Source of the DNA: Lachnospiraceae bacterium
GTDB lineage: Bacteria; Bacillota; Clostridia; Lachnospirales; Lachnospiraceae
Length of the DNA: 64,000 bases
Reading direction: 5' to 3'
NCBI GenBank assembly: GCA_017416465.1
Contig: JAFQCK010000047.1
Span: 1-64,000 of the forward strand
Shown: positions 27,178-34,911 of the stretch, piece after piece
Layout of the letters: the number at the start of each line of letters is the position of its first letter
Numbering within the stretch: the stretch's first letter is position 1
The notes under the pieces: model-generated
What the model was told of the DNA's origin: nothing
The model's database searches: none
Seen by the model: the letters and a program-made list of their open reading frames with translations, nothing else
Translations under genes and position numbers: made by a program

Positions 27178-28212
27178 TTACTCTTCATCTGTACCATCTT
27201 CAATAGGCAACTTAATATGTTTTTCCCATGCCTCTGCGTCTGGAAGAGCTTTCTTAAATGCTTCCGGTATTTCTTGAGTAAGCTTGTATTCACTAACACC
27301 AATAGGTTTACTCATATCCTTCAATGAATACTCTGCAACCACTTTGTTCTTGTCTCTACACAAAATTAAACCTATTGACGGATTATCTCCTTCTGTTTTC
27401 AACTGCTCATCCACAATTGATAAATAGAAATTCATTTTTCCAGCATATTCCGGCCTAAATTTCTTCATTTTTAAATCAATCACTACATAACAATGAAGAA
27501 TTGTATTATAAAACAGTAAATCCGGAAAAAACTCTTCATCTTCTACCCTCAGTAATTTTTGATGCCCCATATATGCAAAACCAGACCCCATCTCGAGCAA
27601 AAAATTGGTTATATGATTAATCAATTCATTCTCAACATCGCGTTCTAACATTCCTTCGCGAACTTCAACAAAATCAAAAATATATGGGTCTTTCATTGTT
27701 TGAATTGCCAATTCACTCTGTGGTTTCGGAAGTCTCAACTCAAAATTCTGCACTTTATTAAGATTATTTTGTCGTTCCATGAGCCTTCCAGCTATCTGAA
27801 ACTCTAATACATCTACCGACCAAGCATTTTCAATAGTTTTTAAACCATACCAAAATCTCTCATCCATAGTATGCAATTTTTCCAAAAGAACCAAATTATG
27901 AGACCAAGTTAATTTTGCAGACACCGTCTGCAAAAAGTTTAAATCGGTTATTTCCTTTGCAAATTTTTTCATATAACGAAGATTCCTTGCAGAAAAACCC
28001 TTTACTTTAGGCGACTCTAACTTAATTTCCTTAGCCAATGTATCAATAAATGCATTACCATATTGCACTTTTTCATTTAATTCTCTTCCAATACTCCAAT
28101 ATAGTTGAATCATTTCACCATTAGCTTTAACCATAGCTCGATATTGAGCCTCTCGAACTTTACTCTTTATTTCTTCAATCAGATCTTTGTACTCATTATT
28201 GTCCGGCAACAT
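27178..28212 (-). CDS. DUF1016/YhcG-like PDDEXK nuclease-family protein
   Basis: The 344-residue protein has the DUF1016 N-terminal domain (MIQLYWSIGRELNEKVQYG, FSARNLRYMKKFAKEI, LQTVSAKLTWSHNLVLLEKL) and a C-terminal PDDEXK-type nuclease fold with FFPDLLFYNTILHCYVVIDLKMKKFRPEYAGKMNFYL. Related YhcG-family proteins occur as stand-alone accessory genes, sometimes near restriction or mobile loci; their cellular role is not firmly known. The gene interrupts an otherwise flagellar neighbourhood and is bracketed by a duplicated end of the FliT-like gene. AAGGAAG lies 5 bases upstream of its ATG. It is probably a late acquisition. Confidence 0.8.
   Translation of the reverse strand: MLPDNNEYKDLIEEIKSKVREAQYRAMVKANGEMIQLYWSIGRELNEKVQYGNAFIDTLAKEIKLESPKVKGFSARNLRYMKKFAKEITDLNFLQTVSAKLTWSHNLVLLEKLHTMDERFWYGLKTIENAWSVDVLEFQIAGRLMERQNNLNKVQNFELRLPKPQSELAIQTMKDPYIFDFVEVREGMLERDVENELINHITNFLLEMGSGFAYMGHQKLLRVEDEEFFPDLLFYNTILHCYVVIDLKMKKFRPEYAGKMNFYLSIVDEQLKTEGDNPSIGLILCRDKNKVVAEYSLKDMSKPIGVSEYKLTQEIPEAFKKALPDAEAWEKHIKLPIEDGTDEE
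27913..27935. repeat. Palindrome inside the DUF1016 gene
   Basis: Arms TTTTGCAGAC and GTCTGCAAAA surround ACC within codons for LQTVSAKL. Both loop and core resemble the palindrome at 27147-27177. Confidence 0.65.
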
Positions 28213-28288
28213 ATTTACTTCCTTTCCGAGAGTAACCTTATAACACCACTCCCATGATTAGTGCTTTTTCATAGCCTTCTCTACATCT

Positions 28289-28771
28289 CTACTTCTTCTT
28301 ATCCAAAAACTGAGGTTCCACCACATTTACCTTACTCATATTTTTATAATAATCAGTAGCCACCCTATTAGCATTCTTTGATTGTCTTATCTTAGTTCTC
28401 TCTTCAGATAATTTCCCAAACACCAACTTTTCATTTCTTTTTTCTGACAACTGTACTTCCATAGATTTTTCCGTTATCTCAGATATAAGTTTTTGAAACT
28501 CCTCTACATCCTTCTTATACAATTCCGGATTCTCATCTATTTTTTCCTTGACATGTTTAAATACTGATTCAAAACCACTGTCTAATTTATTAAGTTCTGC
28601 TATACATACATCCTTTTTCTCAATAGATTCCTCAAATTTATCCTCATTAAATTTATCTTCTGATACACTTTCCTTTTGAAGCTCATTAAGTCTTAATATT
28701 TCATCAAGAACTTCTACTTTTTTATAAAGACTCTCTTTTAAAATAGATATATAATTAACAGTGTTATCCAT
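28289..28771 (-). CDS. FliT/FlgN-like flagellar export chaperone
   Basis: The ~160-residue acidic, helical protein starts MDNTVNYISILKESLYKKVEVLDEIL and carries heptad-rich segments through IRQSKNANRVATDYYKNM. Its position after fliS, length and coiled-coil character fit the FlgN/FliT-type chaperones that hold filament-cap or hook-associated proteins before export; the exact client is not certain. I use the ATG at 28771 instead of an upstream TTG at 28801. Its last ~40 codons are duplicated at 27008-27140. Confidence 0.65.
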   Translation of the reverse strand: MDNTVNYISILKESLYKKVEVLDEILRLNELQKESVSEDKFNEDKFEESIEKKDVCIAELNKLDSGFESVFKHVKEKIDENPELYKKDVEEFQKLISEITEKSMEVQLSEKRNEKLVFGKLSEERTKIRQSKNANRVATDYYKNMSKVNVVEPQFLDKKK

Positions 28772-28865
28772 TAATTCACCAGTCCTTTCTTTACTTAACA
28801 AAATAATTAATAAAAATAATTAACAAAAAACTACTTATATTATTTTTACCAACTTCTTTATATTA

Positions 28866-28908
28866 AATTAAAAGCTCGAAAATCATCAAAATTTTCAAGC
28901 TTTTAATT
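28866..28908 (-). terminator. Terminator-like hairpin between fliS and the FliT-like gene
   Basis: Arms AAAAGCTTGAAAAT and ATTTTCGAGCTTTT (one G-U pair) lie 12 bases after the fliS stop, followed by an AT-rich tail. It may attenuate rather than end the operon transcript. Confidence 0.6.
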
Positions 28909-28920
28909 CTTAATCAGATA

Positions 28921-29298
28921 CTATTTCTGTTTTGAAAGTCTCATTACTTCCTTCCATGTATCTCTTAGTACACGAAGATGTTCATTAACTTCCTCCAGTA
29001 TCTCTTTATCCTTTTTTAAATTTGCTTCAACGAGCCTTCTTGCAATATATTCATATACGTTTTCAAAATCCTGTGCTACCGGATACTTAAAATTAAGTGT
29101 TGCTCTAAATTCCTCAATAATCTTTTCAACTTTTCTTATATTCAAATGTGCTTTTTCAATATCATTCGCATCAATTGCTTCAATTGCAAGATTACAGAAC
29201 TTTATCGCACCATCATATAACATAAGAGTAAGTTGTGCCGGAGTAGCTGTCTGAATTTTGGTATTAGCATAATTTGCATATGGATTACCTATTGCCAT
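28921..29298 (-). CDS. fliS: Flagellin export chaperone FliS
   Basis: The 125-residue protein begins MAIGNPYANYANTKIQTATPAQLTLMLYDGAIKFCNLA, the FliS signature, and continues as a four-helix bundle. FliS binds the C-terminus of flagellin in the cytoplasm and delivers it to the export gate. In Bacillus it also releases flagellin-bound FliW, so it feeds the FliW-CsrA control circuit whose genes lie upstream. It is downstream of fliD in the usual order. Confidence 0.93.
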   Translation of the reverse strand: MAIGNPYANYANTKIQTATPAQLTLMLYDGAIKFCNLAIEAIDANDIEKAHLNIRKVEKIIEEFRATLNFKYPVAQDFENVYEYIARRLVEANLKKDKEILEEVNEHLRVLRDTWKEVMRLSKQK

Positions 29299-29353
29299 TC
29301 CTTATTGCTCCTTCTAAATACTTTATTAACTGCATAAATCTTTGTTTATAACT

Positions 29354-31588
29354 TTACATTCCTGTCATTCCCGAAAAATATGAAGACTGTGAATTAAGTG
29401 TAGCTAATGCTTTCTCCATAGCTGTAAACTGTTTTCTGTATTTTTCTTCATAAGCTTCTATTCTTTCTTCCCATTTCTTAATAGTCTTAGTATACTCATT
29501 ATAATCATTCTTCATCTTCTTATCATTATATACTGTATATGCACTACTAAGCGTTGTACCTCTCATCTTACCACTAAGCTTTTCATATACACCTTGAGCA
29601 AGTTGATTAAAGAAACTACATACAGCTTCAGGGTCTGATGCTATAGCAGCTCTAAGCTTATCAATATTACCTGAAGATATATCATCATCTTTATTACCAT
29701 CTACATGATATAATGACTTCTCATTATCTCCTGAAGAGAAATATCCTGCTGTCTTTATTCCAAAACTTGATAATGAATAACTCTTTCCATCAATAACATA
29801 AGATTTCTGAAATGCTGTCTTAATTGCGTCTGATACACCTTGTAATGTACCATCTCTTCTAAGGAGTGAATCTTTAACTTTCTTCTCCCATTTATCTATC
29901 TCATCATCTGTCATTTCCTCTTTTTCTTCATCTATAAGAGGCTCATAACCTTTAGCTGATGGTGCATTATATAACGAATCCATCTCTTTAATAAGTTCAT
30001 TGTATTTATCAAAGAAACCTACTATCATATCATAGATTCCATCAACATCAGTCTCAGTCGTGATAGAGATAGTCTCATCGCCCACTGTTTCTGCATTAGC
30101 AGTAATTGTAAGACCATTAATTTGGAAGTTATTCGTATTAGATGTGAATGTTGCTCCATTTAACTCAATTACAGCATCTTCTCCTACAATTCTTACTGCT
30201 CCATCTCCACCTGTAGATGTTGCACCTACTACACTAACAGCATCCAAATATTCCTGACTGGTCTTATCTGCATTCTTATCATTCACAATATCATATGCCT
30301 TAACATACTTATCTGCATATGCTCTCTGCTCATTATAGAACTCTGTAATTTCTGCTAATAACTCTTCATTTTGTGTAGTAATTTTGGCATTCTCTTCATT
30401 TATGTATGCCGCAAAACCTGCATCATCCGCTAATGCTGCAGAATTTTTATCTATTATCGCCTGATTCTCAGCAATTTTTTCATTATTAGTTTCTTTAGTA
30501 TCATTTAATTCTGTAAGATATCCTTCTTCACTAAATGTACCATTAGTTGATGCAAGATATACTTCTCTCTTAAGCTTTAATTCTTCTAATTCTGCTTTCT
30601 CTTCTTCTGTAGGTTCTTTTATCTCACCAAGTTCCTTGATTCTTGCATCTGCTGCTTCAAGAAGTGCAGATTTTTCTTCAAATGTTTTCCCTGAAACTTC
30701 TGACAACGCACCAAGTTTAACATCTATATCAGCATTTGACTTATTCAATGCTTCATTAGACTTCTCAGCATTTTCTTTAGCACTTGTTAAAGACTGCTTA
30801 ACCTTATCCATAGCTGTCGAATCAGTAATATCATACAAAGCTTTCTTTTTCTTTGTATACTCTGTCTGAATCAAAGAATTAATTTCATCATCTGTTAATG
30901 CTGCTTTCTTTCTTAAATCAGCAACATCTGCCACTGTAGTTGTATTAAGCTTTAAATTCTGTAAAAGTGTATTACCTGCTGCATTGTTAGCTTTCAAAGA
31001 GAAATCTCCTGCTGCGCCACTTTTTTTAGAACTTACAAAGAATCTCTGATTAGCTTCATCAAAACTTGCATTAACTCCTGCTTCTTTTAACTTAACTACA
31101 AACTGATTAATTGTTGTATCTCCATCAACTGTAAAGTTAGTCTCTTTACCATCTACAGTTAATGATAAACTACTTCCATCAGTTATACCAAGTTCAGAAA
31201 GTTTAGTACTTCCTTTTATCTTATCACCTGATGTCGTTTTAACCACACCACCTGTAAGATATCCTGATGTAGCAAGATTCTTAATCTTTAAAGACTGTGT
31301 TCCTGATACTGCATCACTACTTGCAGATACAGTAGCTTTTGAACTAGCCGACTGTGCCTTCTTTACAGAAAATGCACTTGAAAATCTCATTGGAGATAAT
31401 GTCGAACTGTAAAAACCATATATTTTTGAATTCAAATCTTTCCATGCATCCTGAGTCCACTCTAACTTAGTCTGCGCTTTAACATAATTATCTTTCTTAG
31501 CTTTATATCCTGATACAAGCGCAGTTACGATAGAATCAGTATCAAGACCGGAATTCATACCTGATAATGCTACTCTATTACTAGCCAT
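29354..31588 (-). CDS. fliD: Filament cap protein FliD, with a long charged insertion
   Basis: The start MASNRVALSGMNSGLDTDSIVTALV and the C-terminal YEEKYRKQFTAMEKALATLNSQSSYFSGMTGM are typical of FliD. The 744-residue length is above the common 450-600. Residues about 230-440 are an insertion rich in E, K, N and A (SAKENAEKSNEALNKSN, EPTEEEKAELEELK, ENAKITTQNEELLAEITEF) that should form coiled coil. FliD caps the filament tip and places flagellin subunits. It lies downstream of flaG with a structured 190-base gap between them. Confidence 0.92.
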   Translation of the reverse strand: MASNRVALSGMNSGLDTDSIVTALVSGYKAKKDNYVKAQTKLEWTQDAWKDLNSKIYGFYSSTLSPMRFSSAFSVKKAQSASSKATVSASSDAVSGTQSLKIKNLATSGYLTGGVVKTTSGDKIKGSTKLSELGITDGSSLSLTVDGKETNFTVDGDTTINQFVVKLKEAGVNASFDEANQRFFVSSKKSGAAGDFSLKANNAAGNTLLQNLKLNTTTVADVADLRKKAALTDDEINSLIQTEYTKKKKALYDITDSTAMDKVKQSLTSAKENAEKSNEALNKSNADIDVKLGALSEVSGKTFEEKSALLEAADARIKELGEIKEPTEEEKAELEELKLKREVYLASTNGTFSEEGYLTELNDTKETNNEKIAENQAIIDKNSAALADDAGFAAYINEENAKITTQNEELLAEITEFYNEQRAYADKYVKAYDIVNDKNADKTSQEYLDAVSVVGATSTGGDGAVRIVGEDAVIELNGATFTSNTNNFQINGLTITANAETVGDETISITTETDVDGIYDMIVGFFDKYNELIKEMDSLYNAPSAKGYEPLIDEEKEEMTDDEIDKWEKKVKDSLLRRDGTLQGVSDAIKTAFQKSYVIDGKSYSLSSFGIKTAGYFSSGDNEKSLYHVDGNKDDDISSGNIDKLRAAIASDPEAVCSFFNQLAQGVYEKLSGKMRGTTLSSAYTVYNDKKMKNDYNEYTKTIKKWEERIEAYEEKYRKQFTAMEKALATLNSQSSYFSGMTGM

Positions 31589-31634
31589 AATCTTTCCTCC
31601 ATTCCGCAGGCATCATAAATGCCGAAGGAACCGC

Positions 31635-31735
31635 GAGTTGAATTTCAGATTCAGCTCTGCGATAATATCTATTTGTACCACCTGCTGTACAAATAGTCGT
31701 GTTAAAAATAAGGTCATCAGACTTATTTTTAACAC
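31635..31735. repeat. Three-hairpin ladder element, copy 1 (flaG-fliD gap)
   Basis: Three stems stand in order: 9 bp at 31635-31657 (GAGTTGAAT/ATTCAGCTC), 10 bp at 31669-31696 (CTATTTGTAC/GTACAAATAG) and 14 bp at 31699-31735 (GTGTTAAAAATAAG/CTTATTTTTAACAC, loop GTCATCAGA). The same order, spacing and last loop recur at 33003-33098. The 193-base gap holds nothing else I can name. Confidence 0.85.
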
Positions 31736-31781
31736 TGTCCTCCTTCTCTGAATAATTTTACCGTGAAGAATTCATCAATTA

Positions 31782-32204
31782 TTACAATTTCTCATCCACT
31801 AAGAGTCCTGCAAGTTCCCAAACCTTAGCTATCATATCTAATGTCTTTTCCGGTGGAAGCTCTTTAATAACTTCTTTTGAACTCTTATCAACGATTCTAA
31901 TAGTTACTCTGTTAGTTGCTTCATGTACGCCAAACACGCATTCTGTATTACTAAGCTGTTTGTTAATATCACTGATTGCCTGCTTCATTGTCTCTTCAGA
32001 TGGCTGTCTACCGTTCTGATTCTGATTACTGTCTCCCTGTGAGGCATTAGCTCCATTCACTATCCTTGTGTCCATGCTAATATCACTTACTACCTGTGCT
32101 GAACTTGTCTCAGTTGCTACAGGTGCCTCTACCTTTCTGGCCGTCTTTGTCTGTACCGGAGCCTGATATGTTCCTACTGCTCCTGTAATTCCTTCTATTG
32201 CCAT
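31782..32204 (-). CDS. flaG: FlaG family protein
   Basis: The 140-residue protein has a disordered N-terminal half rich in T, Q and S and a conserved C-terminal half: MKQAISDINKQLSNTECVFGVHEATNRVTIRIVDKSSKEVIKELPPEKTLDMIAKVWELAGLLVDEKL. This is the FlaG domain, linked to filament length or export in several species but of poorly defined function. I use the ATG at 32204, with AGGTGG 5-6 bases upstream, over one at 32219. A sigma-28-type promoter lies directly upstream. Confidence 0.85.
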   Translation of the reverse strand: MAIEGITGAVGTYQAPVQTKTARKVEAPVATETSSAQVVSDISMDTRIVNGANASQGDSNQNQNGRQPSEETMKQAISDINKQLSNTECVFGVHEATNRVTIRIVDKSSKEVIKELPPEKTLDMIAKVWELAGLLVDEKL

Positions 32205-32247
32205 ATTTTCCACCTCCATGTGTATTTACATATTTTTTTATACCTTT

Positions 32248-32275
32248 TTATCGGCAATTTTTCTCAAAATGTTTA
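32248..32275 (-). promoter_or_regulatory. Sigma-28-type promoter of the flaG-fliD-fliS run
   Basis: GCCGATAA (32248-32255) and TAAA (32272-32275) are separated by 16 bases, one more than ideal. The site lies between csrA and flaG, giving a short leader of about 35 bases. Confidence 0.75.
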
Positions 32276-32278
32276 TAG

Positions 32279-32497
32279 TTAACCAAGTAAATTCTTAAGT
32301 GCTTCTACATTTTCTAAATTAGTTGCATCTTTATTAGATTCCTGTATCTGTAAGAATACTTCTTTTCTGTATACAGGAACTGATTTTGGTGCTGTAATAC
32401 CAATCTTTACATGGTCACCTTTTACTTCTAAAATTGTAACTTCTATATTATTATTAATAACAATTGCTTCATCTTTTTTTCTTGATAATGCTAACAT
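32279..32497 (-). CDS. csrA: Carbon storage/flagellar translation regulator CsrA
   Basis: The 72-residue protein starts MLALSRKKDEAIVINNNIEVTILEV and contains GDHVKIGITAPKSVPVYRKEVF, the RNA-binding core of CsrA. It represses translation of flagellin by binding GGA motifs in the leader, and two such motifs are present at 26734-26771. Its gene lies 6 bases after fliW, the antagonist, matching the Bacillus arrangement. Confidence 0.95.
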   Translation of the reverse strand: MLALSRKKDEAIVINNNIEVTILEVKGDHVKIGITAPKSVPVYRKEVFLQIQESNKDATNLENVEALKNLLG

Positions 32498-32503
32498 AGT
32501 ATA

Positions 32504-32956
32504 CTACGCTCCTTTCCCAGCCTTAAGAATATCATACACATAGTATTTAACAGGATAATCTTCATTATCCACAATTATCTGGCAACCTTTCATAGTACCC
32601 GAATTAATAACTATAGGTGCTTTTAGGTTCACGCTCATTTTTTCAATATCCGAAGGAACTGTAACTGTAGTAAGCACTAACATTTCTTCCCCTTCAATTT
32701 CACCAATATTTTTAAATAATTCATCCTCTACTATAGGGTCATAATCCTCTTTAAAAAGAAGTGGGTCCGCAACCGGAAATGCTATATCAGTATCATCAAT
32801 TGACTGAAGCCACATAATCTTAGGACTTTCGTCCTCCACATCATGCATAAGCATAAACTGTTTAAGATTATCAAAACCAATCATACCACTGCTAAAATTA
32901 ATGATTTTACTTGTGTCTATGTCTATCTCACCAAAAATTCTTGTTTTAATTGTCAT
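32504..32956 (-). CDS. fliW: Flagellar assembly factor FliW
   Basis: The 150-residue protein begins MTIKTRIFGEIDIDTSKIINFSSGMIGFDNLKQFML and contains IMWLQSIDDTDIAFPVADPLLFKEDYDP, typical of FliW. FliW binds and inhibits CsrA allosterically, and is itself titrated by flagellin. I place the start at 32956, with AGGTGG 6 bases upstream; the open frame extends further only through the hairpin element. It precedes csrA by 6 bases. Confidence 0.93.
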   Translation of the reverse strand: MTIKTRIFGEIDIDTSKIINFSSGMIGFDNLKQFMLMHDVEDESPKIMWLQSIDDTDIAFPVADPLLFKEDYDPIVEDELFKNIGEIEGEEMLVLTTVTVPSDIEKMSVNLKAPIVINSGTMKGCQIIVDNEDYPVKYYVYDILKAGKGA

Positions 32957-33002
32957 AGTTTTCCACCTTTCCTTTCTACCGAAGCTTTTGCGTAGGTACT
33001 GC

Positions 33003-33098
33003 GTGGCAAATCTCAAATTTGCCACTGCAATTATTAGAATTTGTGCTCCGTCACAAATTCTTGTATGAAAAATAAGGTCATCAGACTTATTTTTCATA
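33003..33098. repeat. Three-hairpin ladder element, copy 2 (flgL-fliW gap)
   Basis: Stems in order: 9 bp at 33003-33025 (GTGGCAAAT/ATTTGCCAC), 10 bp at 33036-33061 (AGAATTTGTG/CACAAATTCT) and 13 bp at 33064-33098 (TATGAAAAATAAG/CTTATTTTTCATA, loop GTCATCAGA). The copy is bracketed by the direct repeat TTCTACCGAAGCTT near 32975 and 33109. Confidence 0.85.
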
Positions 33099-33189
33099 TT
33101 GTCCCTTTTCTACCGAAGCTTCCATCTCCATATTTTTAATTTGGCGGGAATAAAAATTCCCGCCTAAACTAATTTTCACATTATAAATC

Positions 33190-34659
33190 CTATAAGAAAT
33201 CCAACAATTTCTTCTGTACTACCTTTGAAGCTGCTGCCAATGATGCATCATATATCGCACTTGCTTCGTCAAGCTCAACTGCCACTTCTGTAAGGTTAAC
33301 ATCTTCATTAGTACTCTTAAGATTATCAACCGTAACCTTCTGTGCCTGTAATCTGCTTTCATTTAAATCAAGTCTGTTAAGCTTAGTACCAACCTCTGCT
33401 CTTGCAAGACTCACTCTGTCCTGATGAGCTGTAAACTTATCAAGACCTGACGCAAATGCATCTTCCATATTAGCTTTAGCAAAATCTATCTCTCTTTCAC
33501 ATAAATCTAAGAGCTGTTTGTATTTCTTCTGGGCATCACTGCCATCAACAGCTGATGCATACATCTTTTCAAGTTTATCTTTCTTTTCACCTGCATGTAT
33601 TGCAACATTTACAACATCAATAATATCATCAATATCTCTTGTCATATCAGGTGTAAATATGTCTTTTCCCTGTGTGTTAATAGTCATTGTCTGATTGAAA
33701 TTAATCTCATAATTAATCTCCTGTTTTCTATTAACATATTCTATCCACTCAGAAGAATCATCACTTGTCTTATCAATACAGTCAAAGAACTGTGTAGGGT
33801 CTAACTCACCTTTATCAAATCCTGTCTTTGTATATGTTATATTATATTCTTCTGCTTTCATCATCTTAGCATATACATTCTTTCCAAGAACCAACTCACC
33901 TGTGTCTGCAATAAAATAAACTTCATCATCTCCAGGTACATATGCATCTGTATCTTTAGACTCTTTTACCATTGAAGTAATTGCTTCACCATCAACATCA
34001 ATAGAAATACCTTTATCAGCATCAAGTTCTGTATACGCAAGTCTTAATCTGTATACATTCTCCTGTGTAGGTAATTTTATGGAATTAATATCTACACTGT
34101 CTATTGTTGCATCATTTACAGTCGAAATATCAAGAGAATTAACTACCTTCTTTAGTGTCTCAATATTATCAGGAGTCATCTTCTGTGTTATCTCATATGT
34201 TTTATCACATTCCTCTGTATATGTAAGCATTCCGTCTGTCTTAAATCCTGTGAAAATTGTTCTTCCTGCACAGTCAGAATTAGCATTATGATATACTTGG
34301 TCTCTTAACGCCTTTAACTCATCAACGATTGTCTTTTTATTTGTTTCATCATAGTAACCATTTACTGCCTGGTTGCAATATGTAGTCACATCACCTACGA
34401 TACCTACAATACTTCCAAGTACTTCTTCCGTTGTCTCCATCCATGACCTTGCATCCTGTATATTCTTATTAAGATACTGGTCTATTTCAGAAAGTGTTGA
34501 ACGAAATCTTAATGCTCTGATTGCAATAATCGGATCATCTGACGGACGTTGTATATTCTTCTCTGATGCAAGCTGAGTATTAAGCTTATCCATACTTGCT
34601 TTATTCGAGTTAATACTATACAAAGAATTATTAATTAACATTCTATTCGTTACTCTCAT
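33190..34659 (-). CDS. flgL: Hook-filament junction protein FlgL
   Basis: The start MRVTNRMLINNSLYSINSNKASMDKLNTQLASEKNIQRPSDDP is the flagellin-like N-terminus of FlgL, and the C-terminus ESRLQAQKVTVDNLKSTNEDVNLTEVAVELDEASAIYDASLAAASKVVQKKLLDFL closes the D0/D1 coiled coil. The 489-residue length is normal. I use the ATG at 34659. It forms the junction between hook and filament with FlgK and lies downstream of two flgK genes. Confidence 0.9.
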   Translation of the reverse strand: MRVTNRMLINNSLYSINSNKASMDKLNTQLASEKNIQRPSDDPIIAIRALRFRSTLSEIDQYLNKNIQDARSWMETTEEVLGSIVGIVGDVTTYCNQAVNGYYDETNKKTIVDELKALRDQVYHNANSDCAGRTIFTGFKTDGMLTYTEECDKTYEITQKMTPDNIETLKKVVNSLDISTVNDATIDSVDINSIKLPTQENVYRLRLAYTELDADKGISIDVDGEAITSMVKESKDTDAYVPGDDEVYFIADTGELVLGKNVYAKMMKAEEYNITYTKTGFDKGELDPTQFFDCIDKTSDDSSEWIEYVNRKQEINYEINFNQTMTINTQGKDIFTPDMTRDIDDIIDVVNVAIHAGEKKDKLEKMYASAVDGSDAQKKYKQLLDLCEREIDFAKANMEDAFASGLDKFTAHQDRVSLARAEVGTKLNRLDLNESRLQAQKVTVDNLKSTNEDVNLTEVAVELDEASAIYDASLAAASKVVQKKLLDFL

Positions 34660-34770
34660 AATCCACTTTTCCTTTCTTTTCTTTAGTAACAGTTCAAATC
34701 TATTTAACAAATACACTACTGTTTAGAAGTTCCTAATATTTCAGTGTTTAACATTGAACTATTACATCAT

Positions 34771-34911
34771 TTGTATAAAATAGTCGTTCGTGATATCCTT
34801 ATTAACATTTTCCTTGTTTATTGCGTATTGCGCCTTTAGGCGCACAACGGAGTGCTAGCAATAAAAAGGAAAATGTTAATAGGGATTATCACTTCAACTC
34901 ATTTTATACAA
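34771..34911. repeat. Long intergenic palindrome between flgK and flgL
   Basis: Arms of 54 bases (34771-34824 and 34858-34911) pair nearly throughout, with long perfect stretches such as ATTAACATTTTCCTT. The 33-base centre contains GCGCC-TTTA-GGCGC and ends with CAACGGAGTG. The outer arm overlaps the stop codon of the downstream-lying flgK (34904). A related core occurs at 40.4 kb. Confidence 0.85.
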
